64,000 bases of DNA, from positions 8,842,902 through 8,906,901 of the forward strand of contig NC_087076.1 in assembly GCF_026151205.1 (NCBI RefSeq), read 5' to 3'. Below, one piece after another: positions 32,551-46,011 of the stretch (positions are counted from its first letter, which is position 1; each line of letters begins with the position of its first letter). A program made the position numbers and the translations under genes. The notes beneath the pieces were generated by a model that worked only from the letters and a program-made list of their open reading frames with translations, had not been told where the DNA came from and searched no databases. The stretch comes from Bolinopsis microptera (lineage: Eukaryota > Ctenophora > Tentaculata > Lobata > Bolinopsidae).

Positions 32551-35500
32551 AATTGCACATTATATATAATTTTGAAAATAAAGTACAATCAATAATATAA
32601 TAACAAATAAATAATTTAATTAATACTTTCACATTGTAGCTAAATGATGAAAATATTTGTAATTGTTTTTTGACAACCCTACACCATACACTAAACACTT
32701 AATTTGTGTGTTTTTAATTCCTTTGCTGGAGTCTGAGTAATGCAATAGAAAACAATAATTCAAAAAGATAAGCATTTAATTTATTGTATTGGTTAATCAT
32801 TCAATCATCAATGGCGCAGGTTATATCCCCACTGCACTAAAAGCACATTCCCTAAATTGCGCGCATAATTGCAGTAACTTTCTTCAAACTTCTTACTATA
32901 TATATATACTGGGCCGCGCTCAGCCTGTCATTCCGCCTAATCTCTATTCATATGTTTATGAACATGATAGCCTGAGGTCCCCAGGTAACAAACTTCATGA
33001 ATTTGAGATCAAATATTTTGCAATGTGTTCAGAATCAATATATGCACTTATGCAAATTAAATCACTTGGAATAATTTTGAAAGAGAATAACATGCTCAAA
33101 AACACTACTGTCTAATTTCTCCATGATGTGCCTCGAAAGTGATCTTAAACGATTCCCCGTTTATTGTTTAATCTTGACCGACTTACTTCAACTTAATGCA
33201 GAACCAAGCAAGTTATAGACATATTTCATACGAATCAAATTTGATGTGCTTTTGGTGGAGATATAGCATTATAGCGCACGCCTTATTCAATTTTGAGGGT
33301 GTTATATCTAGACAATTATCATTGTTGAAATTATCTGGTTATATTGTTTGAATAATTTTAGAGCTCTGCAATATTGAAACAATATATATACATTCAATTA
33401 ATTAAATCAAGTGATGCAATTGGCAGAGCACAATACACAGGTAACGGAAATTTTCCACTGCTACCAATATTATATGAAATATCAACAACCAACTATATAC
33501 ACATCTACTCCATCATAGGAGGAATGAGGTTGTGAGAGACCTCTGATAGAAGGCCCAACTAACAAAATAAAAAGACCTAGCATGTAAAAGCATGTTCATA
33601 GTTCTTCAAACGCGCATACTTAGGCTGTAGGGGAATAGCTATAATTCTACGTCATATTAAAAACTCAACATCATTTTTGAGATACAAAAATAAATTTTAT
33701 TAAATTTTAAGTAAAATACAATTTTTAAGTAAAATACAATTTTTATTTTCCACAGAAGAATCAATACATATTGAATTATAAATATCCGATAATTCCATTA
33801 ATAACCATTAAAAGTTGCTTTGTCATTTGTAAAATCAAAAACGAAAAGCCCCACGCTGAACGCGCGCGGCATTTTTTCTGCAGCTGCCTAGCTTCAAGCT
33901 TGTAGCCGCTAACATCAAAGCCGCCGCGCGCGCCCAGTGCTGGGGTGCATCCTCATTAACAATTAAACTTGGTCAAAGATATTTATATACAATTCCTAAA
34001 TTAAATCAATAATCATGTTAATATGAGTATTCAACACTACTCGACAACAAATATTTGCCGGCCCATCAACGATTCAGTCGCCGAAACAAAAATCAAATGT
34101 TTGCTTTTTCGTTTCGGGGACTGTTTGAACTCAGTACTATATCCGACTAATCACACTTTATAATGGTTAAAATACAAAGTAAAAAGATTTTCCTCGATGG
34201 GCCGGCATTCGCAACCGCGAAACGTTTTGAGTACGACAAACGATGACACCACCACCAGCCGTTAATTGATAAGTCCATGGGTGACGGGATAAAGTTAAAG
34301 TAAGATCTGTGTAATTTCATATTGCCTATCACCTATCACCTAAGTTACTTTGCATATACTGCTTCTAGTTACACGATAGCGATCTCAGTTCCCAATTAAA
34401 GAATATCAACAGTCAGAACTGATTGGCAGAACACAGTATGTTAAAAGAATTTGTCGAATTAGCTGGTGCACTTGGTTTGTTGGTTCAATAACTGTTACCC
34501 ATCTTTCCCCTTTAACAATTTTTATAGATATCTTCTCCATTAGGCTATATAGTATATCCTCGTAGATTGAGTCCACAAGATATTAAATACCAAGCCTTCT
34601 GTAGCCATTCCATTTGATTTAACCGCGATTTTGTTTTCTCGTGACTCTGGAGCCAAAGTTTAAATTATTAAGTGCAATCCGATTAGAGGAAACTTTCTTC
34701 TGAGACTATCAACTTAACATTATCATCGCTTCACCTACTTTCTATAGTTCACACAACAACAACAATGACAACCATGACAGCACCAATGACAGCACCAAAC
34801 CCGTGGCCTGGGGATAAATAAATCATTCCTTGGAAGGAATATCCCAGGTCAGCTCTTGGGTAGGTTTGTTAAAAAAAAATTGTAATCATGTATGCGGTTG
34901 TTGCATTGGTATCTCCTGTAATGTCAGTCATCATAAGTTCAGGGGAGTTTGCTATAGAAATGCAGGTTTAGGATAAACAATAGGCTCCCAAAACAAGGCC
35001 AGTGATATAGGATATCTTTTTTAGTCTAGTCAGTATTTTGTCATGTAAAATGGAATCATCCCATGATGTTAATTATGAACTACCCTATAACTGCTTCGGC
35101 ATGTAATTGATGCACCTTTTACAAGTAAGAGCCTCTTTGGTTTACTTGCTGTGAGATGTCTCAGCTACATGGCTTGGAGGTCCCCTTGTTTCTTCTTTTT
35201 TACTACCTAACTGTGTCCCAGAATCAGTATAATGAGGCTGTGATAGGATGTGTAAATGTAAGAAGATATTTGTCCTTTCCATAGTCATCAGATTTGTGAA
35301 ATGCTTCTTTTTGGAGGTTTAAAATCCTTATTTAAGAGGGAAACATTTCTCAACCAGGTTTTTTACATTGGTTGTGAATCAGAATATGTCGCACATTTCA
35401 AAAAATGAATATGTGGCTTAATTGTCTGAGAGAATCCATTTCTGGAGTAGCAAGACTCAGCTATCTAGTGTAACTGTTAAATGATGACCACTGCACAGAC

Positions 35501-38500
35501 AAACATGCACCACCTTAGATGTTTTTATTTTTTATATACAAAATCATCAGAAATCAGCCTTATTTTAACAATTGCCCTTTGTAGCCATGCTGTGATAGAG
35601 TATACACAGCATGACTAAATCAGGTTCTACAGTTTGTTAAACATACATTGATCAACATCACTGTGTCGTGAGTTGTGACTAGAAGAACTATGTTGGAAAT
35701 GTTGCTGTCCTGTAATTAAAAAATCTTACTTTCTGGATATGGGAATACCATTCTCTTTTGGAACATCTTCTGTCTACATTTCCAAGATTTTAGAGCAGGT
35801 TGAAATTATTGAAATGTTCTCCTCTACTCCTGGTATTTGTGAACTACTTAAATTCTGCTTCTGTTTTTATTGACTCTACAAGTATTTAACGAATCCATAT
35901 CAGGTTGTCATTGTATTTATCTATTTTCAATACACTTCTGAAATATAACTTTGCAAGTGGTTATATGCACACTGAGTTTTCCTCTCTCCAGTAGCGTAGT
36001 TGGCACATCATTAGATTAGGAAGGTTTCCAAATCCAAAATACCATCAAATGATTTAGAATATCAACTTTAATCTGTTGCCCTCAAGGTAACACTCTTCTA
36101 GACACAAGTGTGAAAAAGCAGAAGCTGTGGTTCCCAGCATCTTTAATTAATTTGACACGACCCTAAACTTAATATAAGCACTCTTATCTCCCACCGATTA
36201 TTGAATTTGACTTCAAATATTTTTCTAACGCTAGTTGATAATAAGGCTAAGGACGTGTATTTATTTTAACATGCCTCCGTGACTGGGAATTTGTACCAGT
36301 AACGGCATGACCCCTTTGCTGTGGATCAGTTTTACAAGGGGTGGCCCATCAGAGCCAGATTCTTGGTGCTATGGCCTAATTATCCAAATTTGCTAGTCCT
36401 GTTAACGTGTAGCTAGAAGCTAGCACAAAATGCTTTGAAAGATTCAGCTAATTAGAAGGAAAATTTGACAAGACTCAAAAAAAATTTTTATCAGAATGTC
36501 ACGTTTCTGTTGACATGACTAACGGCGGTGTCAAAGTTCAAATCTGGTTTTTGTAGTACCAGTCCAGCAATTACCACAGTTTACAATTTTACATACGAAA
36601 CATATTCAGTTTAATTTATTACGCTTATAATATGCACATGTCAAAAACTAGGAACAGTTCTATCAAGGTGCTAACTAGACTGCCTTACAAATTGATATAA
36701 TATTTATCATACGCTCCCACGCTCATCAAGAGGGAAATAACAAATTAGTAGTTTTATTTGTACCTGGTTTCTCTCATTCGCTCTTACTACATAATATGAG
36801 AAAAGTCTACTAGTAGCTACTAATAAGCACTTGTATAACTTACTTGGCATGACCCAGACTTGTTTTTCAACTATAATCCCCGAATGGAAGGCCCTTGCCA
36901 GTGCTCCAAACTTACAATATATTATTATTTAGTGCTGGTATGGGCTCCCTGTGTCTGGGGGTGGTGTAACTTACCAAATGTTGCCAATCTTGTGTCCATG
37001 ACTCGTGCACTGCTGACTTGCTCCTAGTCGTGCCACTTCAACTCTGCGTTCAGATGAGACCTTACTGAGATGATATTTCTAAGATTAACGTCTGGCATTG
37101 GTATTGAGACTTGTAGGACCTCATCTCCTGACGCAAGGCGATGTCGATGATGAACAAGATGACGAAACTTTGACTTTAAAATTATCCCTACCTTCCGGTG
37201 TTGATTAGCATTGGAGCTAAGTAAAGAACACGGTGGACTTAGCGGACTAGTGAGCTGAAGCTGTGAGCTAGTGAGTTTTGTCATACAACAATGTGCATAT
37301 AATATAAAGCCCGGCATCACGTGGTGATCTTCACAGCATTTAGGAGGATTCCGTTGTGGTCACCCATCTGATAAGATACCATCACAAAGTTGCTGTGCCT
37401 ACTGTACCATACCACGCACTCCTTCTCTTATTGTATCTAGTGTGTTGTGAGTACTGCATTTTATGTGATCCCACATTAATTATGACTTTATGTCCCACCA
37501 TTGTTCATTTTATTTGTGGTATTTGTTCATTGTAACAATGTGACCATCAAAGTCACTAGATCAACTTCACATGTCACATGTGAGGCCTCAGCCACGGTCT
37601 CTGTCACGTCTGTTAGTCTAATCAAAAGCCGACAGTGTTTTATCAAATTATATTGTTAGTGATAAGTATGTCTACCAACAAATTGACCTCTTGATATCCG
37701 ATTATTACCACCACCATTGTCTTCATCATTCAGCAGAGGTTTTAAACTGATCGTTAGTCCATTGAGGCCCAATGATTCCCATAAATCCGTCTTGACTCAC
37801 GGCCATCCTTTAGTCAGCGGACATTTCTTTGTCACTCAGTCAGCGCCCTTTTGGTCTTAGGGTGCCGAATGCCGAGCCATTGATATAGATTCATAGATTT
37901 GCTCCGTTATCATTATTCACGAGGATAAATGGTTATGTCTGATTCACAAGTAGCATTTCCTCTCTGAATTGTGGTTTGACGTAGTGCTTAGAACATGTTA
38001 TCTTCAATCGTCTGCAATTGGTCTTTAGTCTCTAGATTGACGTGAAGCAACCTTTATAGGCCCGGAAATTGCACAATAAACAGTTGAATTTCACTTCTTC
38101 CGCTTCCCTGGTCAGAAAGTCCAGGTTTATGAGCTGTTCTGGAATCCTTAGCTTGGAATGCCTTTGCCAGTTTTGTCCCGATTTAGAGGAATCGGCAGAA
38201 GGTCAAAATTTGCAAGGTTTTCTAGTTGTGCCGTGCCTTTGTGATTTTCATTGGTCGACTATCGGCTGAGTATTAGTACAATATATAATAATACTTAAAC
38301 AATACTTATAGCTTGAGGTAGCAAGGTATTACTCCTGATTACTGATGCACTGTATCTCTCTCACATGTGACAGTGGTGTTGTCAGATGTACACAGTCAAC
38401 CTCTGCCCGATAAAACACTTTAAAATTGCTCAATTTATATCTTATATTGCTTGTCGAATAGTATAATTTACTTAGCAGTGTCGTTGATTATTTTAGATTG

Positions 38501-41099
38501 TTTGTTTTTTAAAGTCTTTCTTGACCACTACCCTTATTCTAAATTCTTAGACCACTACCCCGATTAGTTAGACCATGTGTCTGACTTCACCAATTACCTA
38601 ATCAATTGTCATATCAAAAGAATTGAGGCCGTGTAAGTTTTAAAGTTACCTTATCTCTCCCCCCACAAAGCGACTGACTTAATGACAGTTTACGTGCTTG
38701 TTTTTAAAGGTTTTTAAAACTAATAATCTGCAGCACGGATATTGACTCACGCCTGGAAATACAACCGAAACCCTCCAACTTGTTCCAAGCCAGATTGTTT
38801 CGGAGCACTTGCCTCCATGGAACATTCGGATCTGATCAGCACTAAACTTCCTCCTCATCATCGACACAACCGGCCAACTTCCCCCACTAATCGTTATGTG
38901 ATAAGGAGTATATTTGTACTGCTCTGAGATTGAGAGAATTATAGTAGAGCGTGTACACTGTGCTCGCTGCCGCTCTCCGGGGCGCGCTACTCCGGCTTCT
39001 CCAACTCTGCACGTGCTAAGAATTTGAGCTGGAAGCTGTATAACAAACACAGCTCGGTACAGATTTATCAGAGTATGATGCGTGATGTGATAGACAGCTG
39101 CCATCTGTTGTGGGGATATTTCTCGCTCGGTTGGGATCTGTCACCAGCACACTTTATCAGACCTTAACTGCCTCAGTTTGCTCCATTCTTTCTACCTCCC
39201 TATTTCTCAATAAGTGGTCATGCGTTTAAATTGTGTTCTCCAGGGTGTTTTGGTTGTTTTTGAATTAATGAGGCGCTGGGAAGCGTTCTTTGGGTGTTCG
39301 TAAACCTTTAAACTGAGAGGCATATAATAAGTCTGAGTATAAATTACTCTTTCTAGTGTCTGTAAGATCATGGTTTTTCAATCAAATCTTTATTTTAACA
39401 TTTCTGCTCATATAACCCGTTCTGTTCAACCTCTATTAAGAGTCGTCTGAGACGAACTCGCAATATCAAAGATCAGCCACATAACGATTTAACTGTACAG
39501 CGCTTCGTAAGGTCGGCTGTTCAGCGAATCACGATTCTCTCCACTCAGTCTCGCTCCGTGATTGGTTGGTCGTGATCTGCGAATTCTGACAGAATTCAGT
39601 TTATCTATTTCGTTGTGTGAGGTCCACGACTTCTTTACTTTCCTTGTGTGGAGTTATATAATATCGGGGGAGGGGGAATGGGGGGGGGGGGGGCCTGGGA
39701 TTCGCCGTCATATTATTAGTAAATACAGCTATATTTCAGCTAAACAGAGTAATAGTATGGTATCAAGAATATTTATTTTTCGATTTTTACCGTAAAAATT
39801 ATGAAAATGCTGCCTATTTTGCCCATTTATTCCTCAATTTTTTGTCAGAACTCAAATGGACATAGGCATCGATGGGGTTGCCTCCCCCTCCCAATATTGA
39901 TAATATGTACCTTGGGCAGTACGGTAAATTAAGTTAAACCACTCTCATAATATTCTTTATCTGTTTTTGCGGTTTGGTAGTTAGACAATTAAATTGGGGG
40001 TTTACTTAAACCTTACTCCCCTGCTATAACCGAGTAGAGTGGTTTTCCTCAGTATTTGTATCTTCTGGAATTACTCTCTATTTAAAATGCTAACCGACCG
40101 GTTACAAGCTCCATTTCCCGTTAGCAAAACCCTACATTTCCAATTGCTGGAATTGGCTCAAAGTCTAACACCTCTCGGCTTTTGTATGGAAGCTTTTGAT
40201 TTTGAGCCCTTCATAATATTACATTTCATGCAATTTTACGCTATAATAATTGACGCGACAAAATTGTAATTTTCTTCGAGACCGTGTTGAGCGTATAAAT
40301 TAGTCCGACTCAGTTTGTCAAGGCTTCATATATTGGTAGTACGACAACTGGTATTTTCTGCTTACAAGCATTTAGTAACGCTTTTTTAATCCTGTCAATT
40401 ATTTTCAATTATAATATAATGCAGTCTGTTTTCCCCCATTTCTATTTCTCTAATTTCCACTTTTCCATCACGCCCCGTGTTAGTATATAACTTATCTCCC
40501 TCATGTCCCTGGTGCTTCCCTGGTACTGGACTGTCACTGGTAACTGTTTGCCGATAGTACGGGTCAATTAAAGCAAACCTGAAACATTTGACGGTGCGGG
40601 TAAACGCTGATAGTTTATTTGTGTGATATAGGGTAGGTCAGAGCTGGAGCTAGGCACGCCGTGGTTAATGTCACCGTGTGGTAACGAGCGGAGACCGGCC
40701 TGGCGTCGCCGATTCCTCCCAACTTCCAACCTATCAGCTCTTTGTTTTTTACTGTTTCCGACTCATTTACTTTATTGGTTCAGGATTTTTACTTTGCAGC
40801 GCGTTTTTAATGTCTCATCGACCTGTGAGTGTTAGATTTTTGGATGTTTGTACTCCTTAAGCAGTAATAAAGTAATAACGGTCCTGTAATAATTCTTCTT
40901 TTACCGATCGATCGCGTTCTTCCTATGACGATTGTTATCGAGTAAGGATTCCAGGACAATATAACGGATATGAAAATATAAGGAATCCTGTCAACTGTAG
41001 GGTTTTTCCCGGTCTCTTCGACCTAGTTACTTGGTGTTACGTGAAACTAATTGAACCTCCTTCTCAATACAATGGGTTCTATCCTGCATGAAACCCCCA
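32551..41099. other. Long stretch without a recognisable gene
   Basis: I found no frame with domain similarity or convincing splice support on either strand. Seen: a GC-rich patch with GCGC runs at 33860-33945, a 19-bp duplication (TTTTAAGTAAAATACAATTT) near 33707-33745, and G-rich and C-rich blocks at 39665-39695 and 39880-39895. It could hold long introns or distal regulatory DNA of a neighbour. Confidence 0.4.
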
Positions 41100-41112
41100 C
41101 CGTCCCACTGCA

Positions 41113-41173
41113 TCACGTGATCTTCTTATCGGCTCCTTACTGGCTGGATTAAAGTAAATCAGCTCGTGATTGG
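41113..41173. promoter_or_regulatory. TCACGTGA plus inverted CCAAT module
   Basis: TCACGTGA at 41113-41120 and TGATTGG (CCAATCA on the other strand) at 41167-41173. It is one of several such pairs in the right half. A role as a bHLH plus NF-Y site is inference. Confidence 0.35.
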
Positions 41174-42073
41174 AACACCCTGAGAATATATATAATTAGA
41201 ACCTAGTCAAGTTTCTCATCAGTTAAACGTTGAATTAGTCTTGAGATTGTCCGTGAGATATATTCAATTAGCTCCATACTTCCTACTCAGTAATCTGGGG
41301 GTGTAAATGATAAAACCACTGTGTGATCTTAAGTTACTCAATGTAATGTATTGTATTTTATTAGATTTAGACCCTGATATTCTAGAATGCAGAATTGCAT
41401 GTTTGTAGAAATACGAGCCATTAAATGGTCGTGTTGTTTTCAGTGTGTATTTTGTTTTTTTTTGCTAAAATTCTGTGAAGTGTTGTTTAGAAAAATAGTA
41501 TTCTGCTTGGTAGGTCGAGGAGAGCGAATACCACACGTTCTTTTGAAGCACGCTTGTGCCATGATACATGACATTAAATCAACTTAAACTTGCGGAGGAA
41601 TTGGGAGGAATAAAACGTCATGGTGAAATTGGTGAGATGAGACATTGTCCAATAAAATGACGACACTTCGGCATCATAAGAATCCCTTTGTAGCATATTT
41701 GTACCTATTTTGGAAATACATGTGTCTCACAAAATCTGATAGGTAAGTATTTAGTCTCAGAACAGCAGTGCTAATGGAATATTTGACCGACAGTCACGAC
41801 CCTGTATCCGGATACACAATATCTCCGCTTCGTCTTCTACTTCTTAAACTCTGAATCATGTTTACTGCATGCTCTCCTGCCAATAAAATCATCGACATAT
41901 CATCTTCATCCAATCAGAGCCTCTCATTTCGGTCGCGTGACTAACGTGTGACTAAGACAAAGGCTCCAACTGAGGAGAAGCGAACACCTTACGAGCATAG
42001 AAGAGTGCTCTCCAGTATTAAAACATTGTAACATTCGAACACTGGCACCGAAATCCTTACCTTGAGGTCAGAG

Positions 42074-42418
42074 TCACGTGATTTCAGACCGGGGCTTGTG
42101 ATTGGTTGAGCCGGAAGAGATTAGCGCTGTCATTGGATGAAAGACGCTGGATCGGCACAGTGATTGGATATCTTTGGGTTTTTGTGGGATATTTTATGAG
42201 GATTTTGGTGCACCCTTGCTCAAGGTATAAATGTATTACAACGGTGTTTATACTTCTTCGATCGATTCCTCTGTGTGCAATGTTCCAATCTTTGAGCTCG
42301 GAGATCTCAAAGACCACCAAGTACCCCCCAAACACTCGTACAACGACCGGCCTGTGTTTGTTGTGGATACTCACATACATCACGTGATGTGACGTAATTA
42401 CCACGGGACGTGACGTCA
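42074..42418. promoter_or_regulatory. Dense cluster of E-box, CCAAT and CRE-like motifs
   Basis: In 345 bases: TCACGTGA at 42074-42081 and 42380-42387, inverted CCAAT boxes at about 42097-42103 (TGATTGG), 42131 (CATTGG) and 42162 (TGATTGG), TGACGTAA at 42390-42397 and the full CRE palindrome TGACGTCA at 42411-42418. Another TCACGTGA follows at 42669 and one at 42890. This looks like a promoter or enhancer, but I cannot tie it to a transcript. Confidence 0.45.
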
Positions 42419-44007
42419 CCTAGTTTGCTGAGTAGCTCCGTAACAATGTCACGGATCAGCAACCTCTGTTGTCTTGTCCGCTGTCTGCTTACCCGCCCTA
42501 ACTTTGCGAGTCGTGACACCTCCTCCAAATATTAATTTACAGCTAATTCCGGGCTGAGCGATCTAACGATTTCCCCGGACCCCGGGTTATTGGGGCAATT
42601 TACCTTACAAGGGGTTCTGAGATTTTCTCATAATCGAGCCGAGTTGTCATCTGTCCTGTTACGTATCGTCACGTGAGGGCCGTTAAAATATGTTTCAAAT
42701 AAATACCCATATTAAATATCTCTAAATCCATCTCCACAGTTTTCTACTCCCTAAGTTGTATTTGTTTCACGGCGGTCGTCCCCCCGTGTTGGGTTGTTGT
42801 TGCACAGTTTTAATAACGGTGACATATCTGTGAATAATGGAAGTATCCGGGTCCGAGTGACTTGCGACTATATCCTGACATCACGGCGGTCACGTGACCA
42901 CCGCGTCACACGCTAATGGGGCTAAGTTACCGTTTTTAATTCGCAACAATCCACCTCCAACAGTCACTAGTCCGATACAGCAGGGTGCGTTAGTCTTGAC
43001 TTGCTGATCCTTTGCCCGGGGCAGAGTTTCAAATAGGTTATTAGTATCCTTTTGCACGCTTAACTGAATTACATGCAACTATTTGAGCATGTTTTGGTCA
43101 GATAGTGTTTCTAAAATCAATTGCAATTAGTCTTTGAACCATTTGACAGCTCCAGTTCCCGTTTCACTTAATTACAGTTATTATTACTGCTTTTTAAAGT
43201 GTGTTCCGAATATTTCTCTTTTGTCTTCAGTCTGAATTGCTGGTTATATTGCATTTGCACGGCTCCAGATTCATCTCCATTATTTTTGCTGACGTGAGAT
43301 TGCACCACATTTTAACTCCCATGATTCGAATCCTTAACTCGCAAAACTCTTTAGATTCGGCTCCCCCATTCTTCGTGGGTGTTCTCCCCAGAATTGGAAG
43401 TCTTTACACACCTCTCTGCTGTTCTGAGCTGACGTGTTGTTTGGTGAATGGTCCTTGGTATCCCAGAATAGGACATTACGGTCGATTCAGGGGAACCCTG
43501 ATGACCTGCTCCTCGTTATAAAAATGCTCCTGTGAATTAAATCCGGCTGCACACCAGGAACCTCGTTACACTTGATACGGTTTGGCGCTGAACATCACGC
43601 CCAGATGTTATTATAGAAACATGTAACGGCTCTCGCAGGTCAGTTTAAACATAGTTTAGCACTGCAAGTCATTACCCTGAAACGCTTCCCGAACCTCCCA
43701 CACCACCCCTCCCCGAAACCATGTATTATCAGATATCTCCTGGAGAGAGTGCTGTCACTAAACCGGGCCGTCTAAATCCTGCTGTAACGTTCTTACTTAA
43801 GCTTGCGCGAGATAGAGCACTGTTTAAAGTTACCTGTTAACAAGCTCGCGCGAGAGAGAGCACTGGAACTTGTGAGCTTTATGTGAGGCTGTTGTATGTC
43901 TGCAGTACCTCTGCACGCTTACTGTGGTTAAACATGGCTTGTTTGGTCTCCTTGGAAACCACCTAACTCAGCTCCCAGTTCCGACCAATCACAGTGCAGA
44001 TGTTCCA

Positions 44008-44015
44008 TCACGTGA
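44008..44015. promoter_or_regulatory. TCACGTGA with CCAATCA 20 bases upstream
   Basis: CCAATCA at about 43984-43990 followed by TCACGTGA. Same module as elsewhere in the right half. Confidence 0.35.
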
Positions 44016-45819
44016 TGCTCAAGGGCGCAGACTCAACCATCGGAGCTGATTACAGTTACTCCTACAGTTAAAATATGTAACCACATTAAAACTCGAAACT
44101 TCACCACCCAGGCCTTTTTTGCGAGACACAAGCCACAATTTCACCCTGGGAGTTCTGTTTAGATTTGGTGAAGTGATATGGTTTTAAGGCCCTGGTGTGG
44201 GTCATGTGGGGTGGACCACGATCTACCATCTCATTGATAGCAATCAGATCTGAAGCTCTACAAGGTCATGTGTTAAAGGAACGTACATGAAGGGATATGA
44301 AGTGTTTTAAAGATTCCCTTATCTCCCACAAACGGTGTATTAACAAATCGTTTTGTTTGATCAGTTTGACAGCTCCTGTTTATTTCCCCAGCATAATTTA
44401 CTGCCTTTATTTGTGATTTAGAAAATCCTAGAGCTTCACCTTGAATTCCGACTTCCCTTTGTAGCAGCATGGCGTGCCTCCTTTGATAATTATAATTGAC
44501 TCTGACTGTCACGACGCCTCAGTTAGTTCTCATCCCTGTTTTGCGCTCAGTTTAACTAACGTTGTTCTGCCATTAGTTTGGAGTTGCATTCCTTTTTCGT
44601 GTCCAGTCTTGAGATTTTCTCAGATTTTCATCATGCTACTACACCTCGTTAATTCTTTCTCGTTGTCCTTTTTATTGATGTCTTATTTGTCTAACCTGTC
44701 TTCATGACTGACAAATCTAACTTGAAAGCTATTTGATTGGTTTTGTAGCCTGTTTCCTGAACATAACAAAATACCCAATTAAACAGATACATAGTTAAGC
44801 TAAATTGTTATTATTATCGTACATATTCTCTGTTTCTCAAATAGTCTGTCTGGTATTTGAGGTGAGAGGGATTACTTCTCTTATCACACTCTGCAAGGTA
44901 TACAGTTCTCACAGCTAGTTTCTAGTGATTTAACACATTCCGAGATGTTGTATTGCTTTTCACTAGTTGTAAGAATCTATCTGTTTGTGTGCTTTTTGTG
45001 TTGTTTTTGTGATTTCTATGCTGTTTTTGTAGCTGGTTTAATCAAAAATATGATTAGAATTCATGCCATGTTTGAAAACTTCTTGTTGTAATCGTTGTTT
45101 TCACTGATGTACACTTGGGCATAAATTAATATCATATTAACCTGCCCCAGTAAAATATCGCATAACTTTTAATGTATGTTGTGTGTTAAAGTTTCCAAAA
45201 ACAGCCTTCATTGCTACACCACACACAGTTGAACCCAGAACCATTGTATTAAATGGCTGGTACGGCTCTGCACACATGATATCTCTCTCTGCCATGAAAC
45301 ATGGCTAACCTTTCAAACTATGATTTAAAACATAAACCTAAACTAAAACTCAACTGGGCTCTCCTATGTCACCAAACTAGACCAATAAGCAATTTTAGCT
45401 TAGATAATTATATTTTTCTATATTTGTATAATAAGTTTTATATTGACGTAGTGGATGGTTGAGGGGGTTTCAAGCACAGGTCACTCTCAAATCCTAAAGA
45501 TAAGCAGTGGCCTTCGGCACTTGAAACCTCCTCAAACCTCCCCTGATTTATTTATTATTGATATTGTTTGATTGTGCCGTAAAAATAAATATTTGTTTTA
45601 TTAAAATATTTGTTTTATTAAACTTACTAATGGGCCATATATATATCCAGGTGAGACATTTATTCACATTCTCCAGTTGTGATGTTGCAATCTATCAGTT
45701 ACTTTGACAACCCCCTCCATTATACCCTCAACACAATCTATACGACCCAGACTTGGTGGTCACGTTCTACCTTTACAGAGATCAGTAGCTTGTAGAGAAT
45801 GTAGATTCCTGTCAGAAAC

Positions 45820-46011
45820 CTGTCCCAATACATTCCGTCTAGTTAACATTCTGTCCCAGTACATTCCGTCTAGTTAACATTCTGTCCCAGTACATTCCGT
45901 CTAGTTAACATTCTGTTCCAGTACATTCCGTCTAGTTAACATTCTGTCCCAGTACATTCCGTCTAGTTAACATTCTGTCCCAGTACATTCCGTCTAGTTA
46001 ACATTCTGTCC
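45820..46011. repeat. 31-bp tandem repeat, about six copies
   Basis: Unit CATTCTGTCCCAGTACATTC followed by CGTCTAGTTAA, nearly identical copies (one CTGTTCC variant, first copy CCCAATAC). There are no spacers, so it is a minisatellite and not a CRISPR array. Confidence 0.95.

Noticed and set aside
39655-39905. G-rich and C-rich blocks as ends of another MITE
   Set aside because: The inverted match is mostly low-complexity G/C runs and no target duplication was found.
43300-43345. TTCGAATCC near 43325 as a tRNA B box
   Set aside because: No matching acceptor stem, anticodon arm or A box around it. I found no tRNA or rRNA gene by eye in the window.
45820-46011. Regular repeats as a CRISPR array
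   Set aside because: 31-bp units are directly tandem with no spacers, and the genome is eukaryotic.
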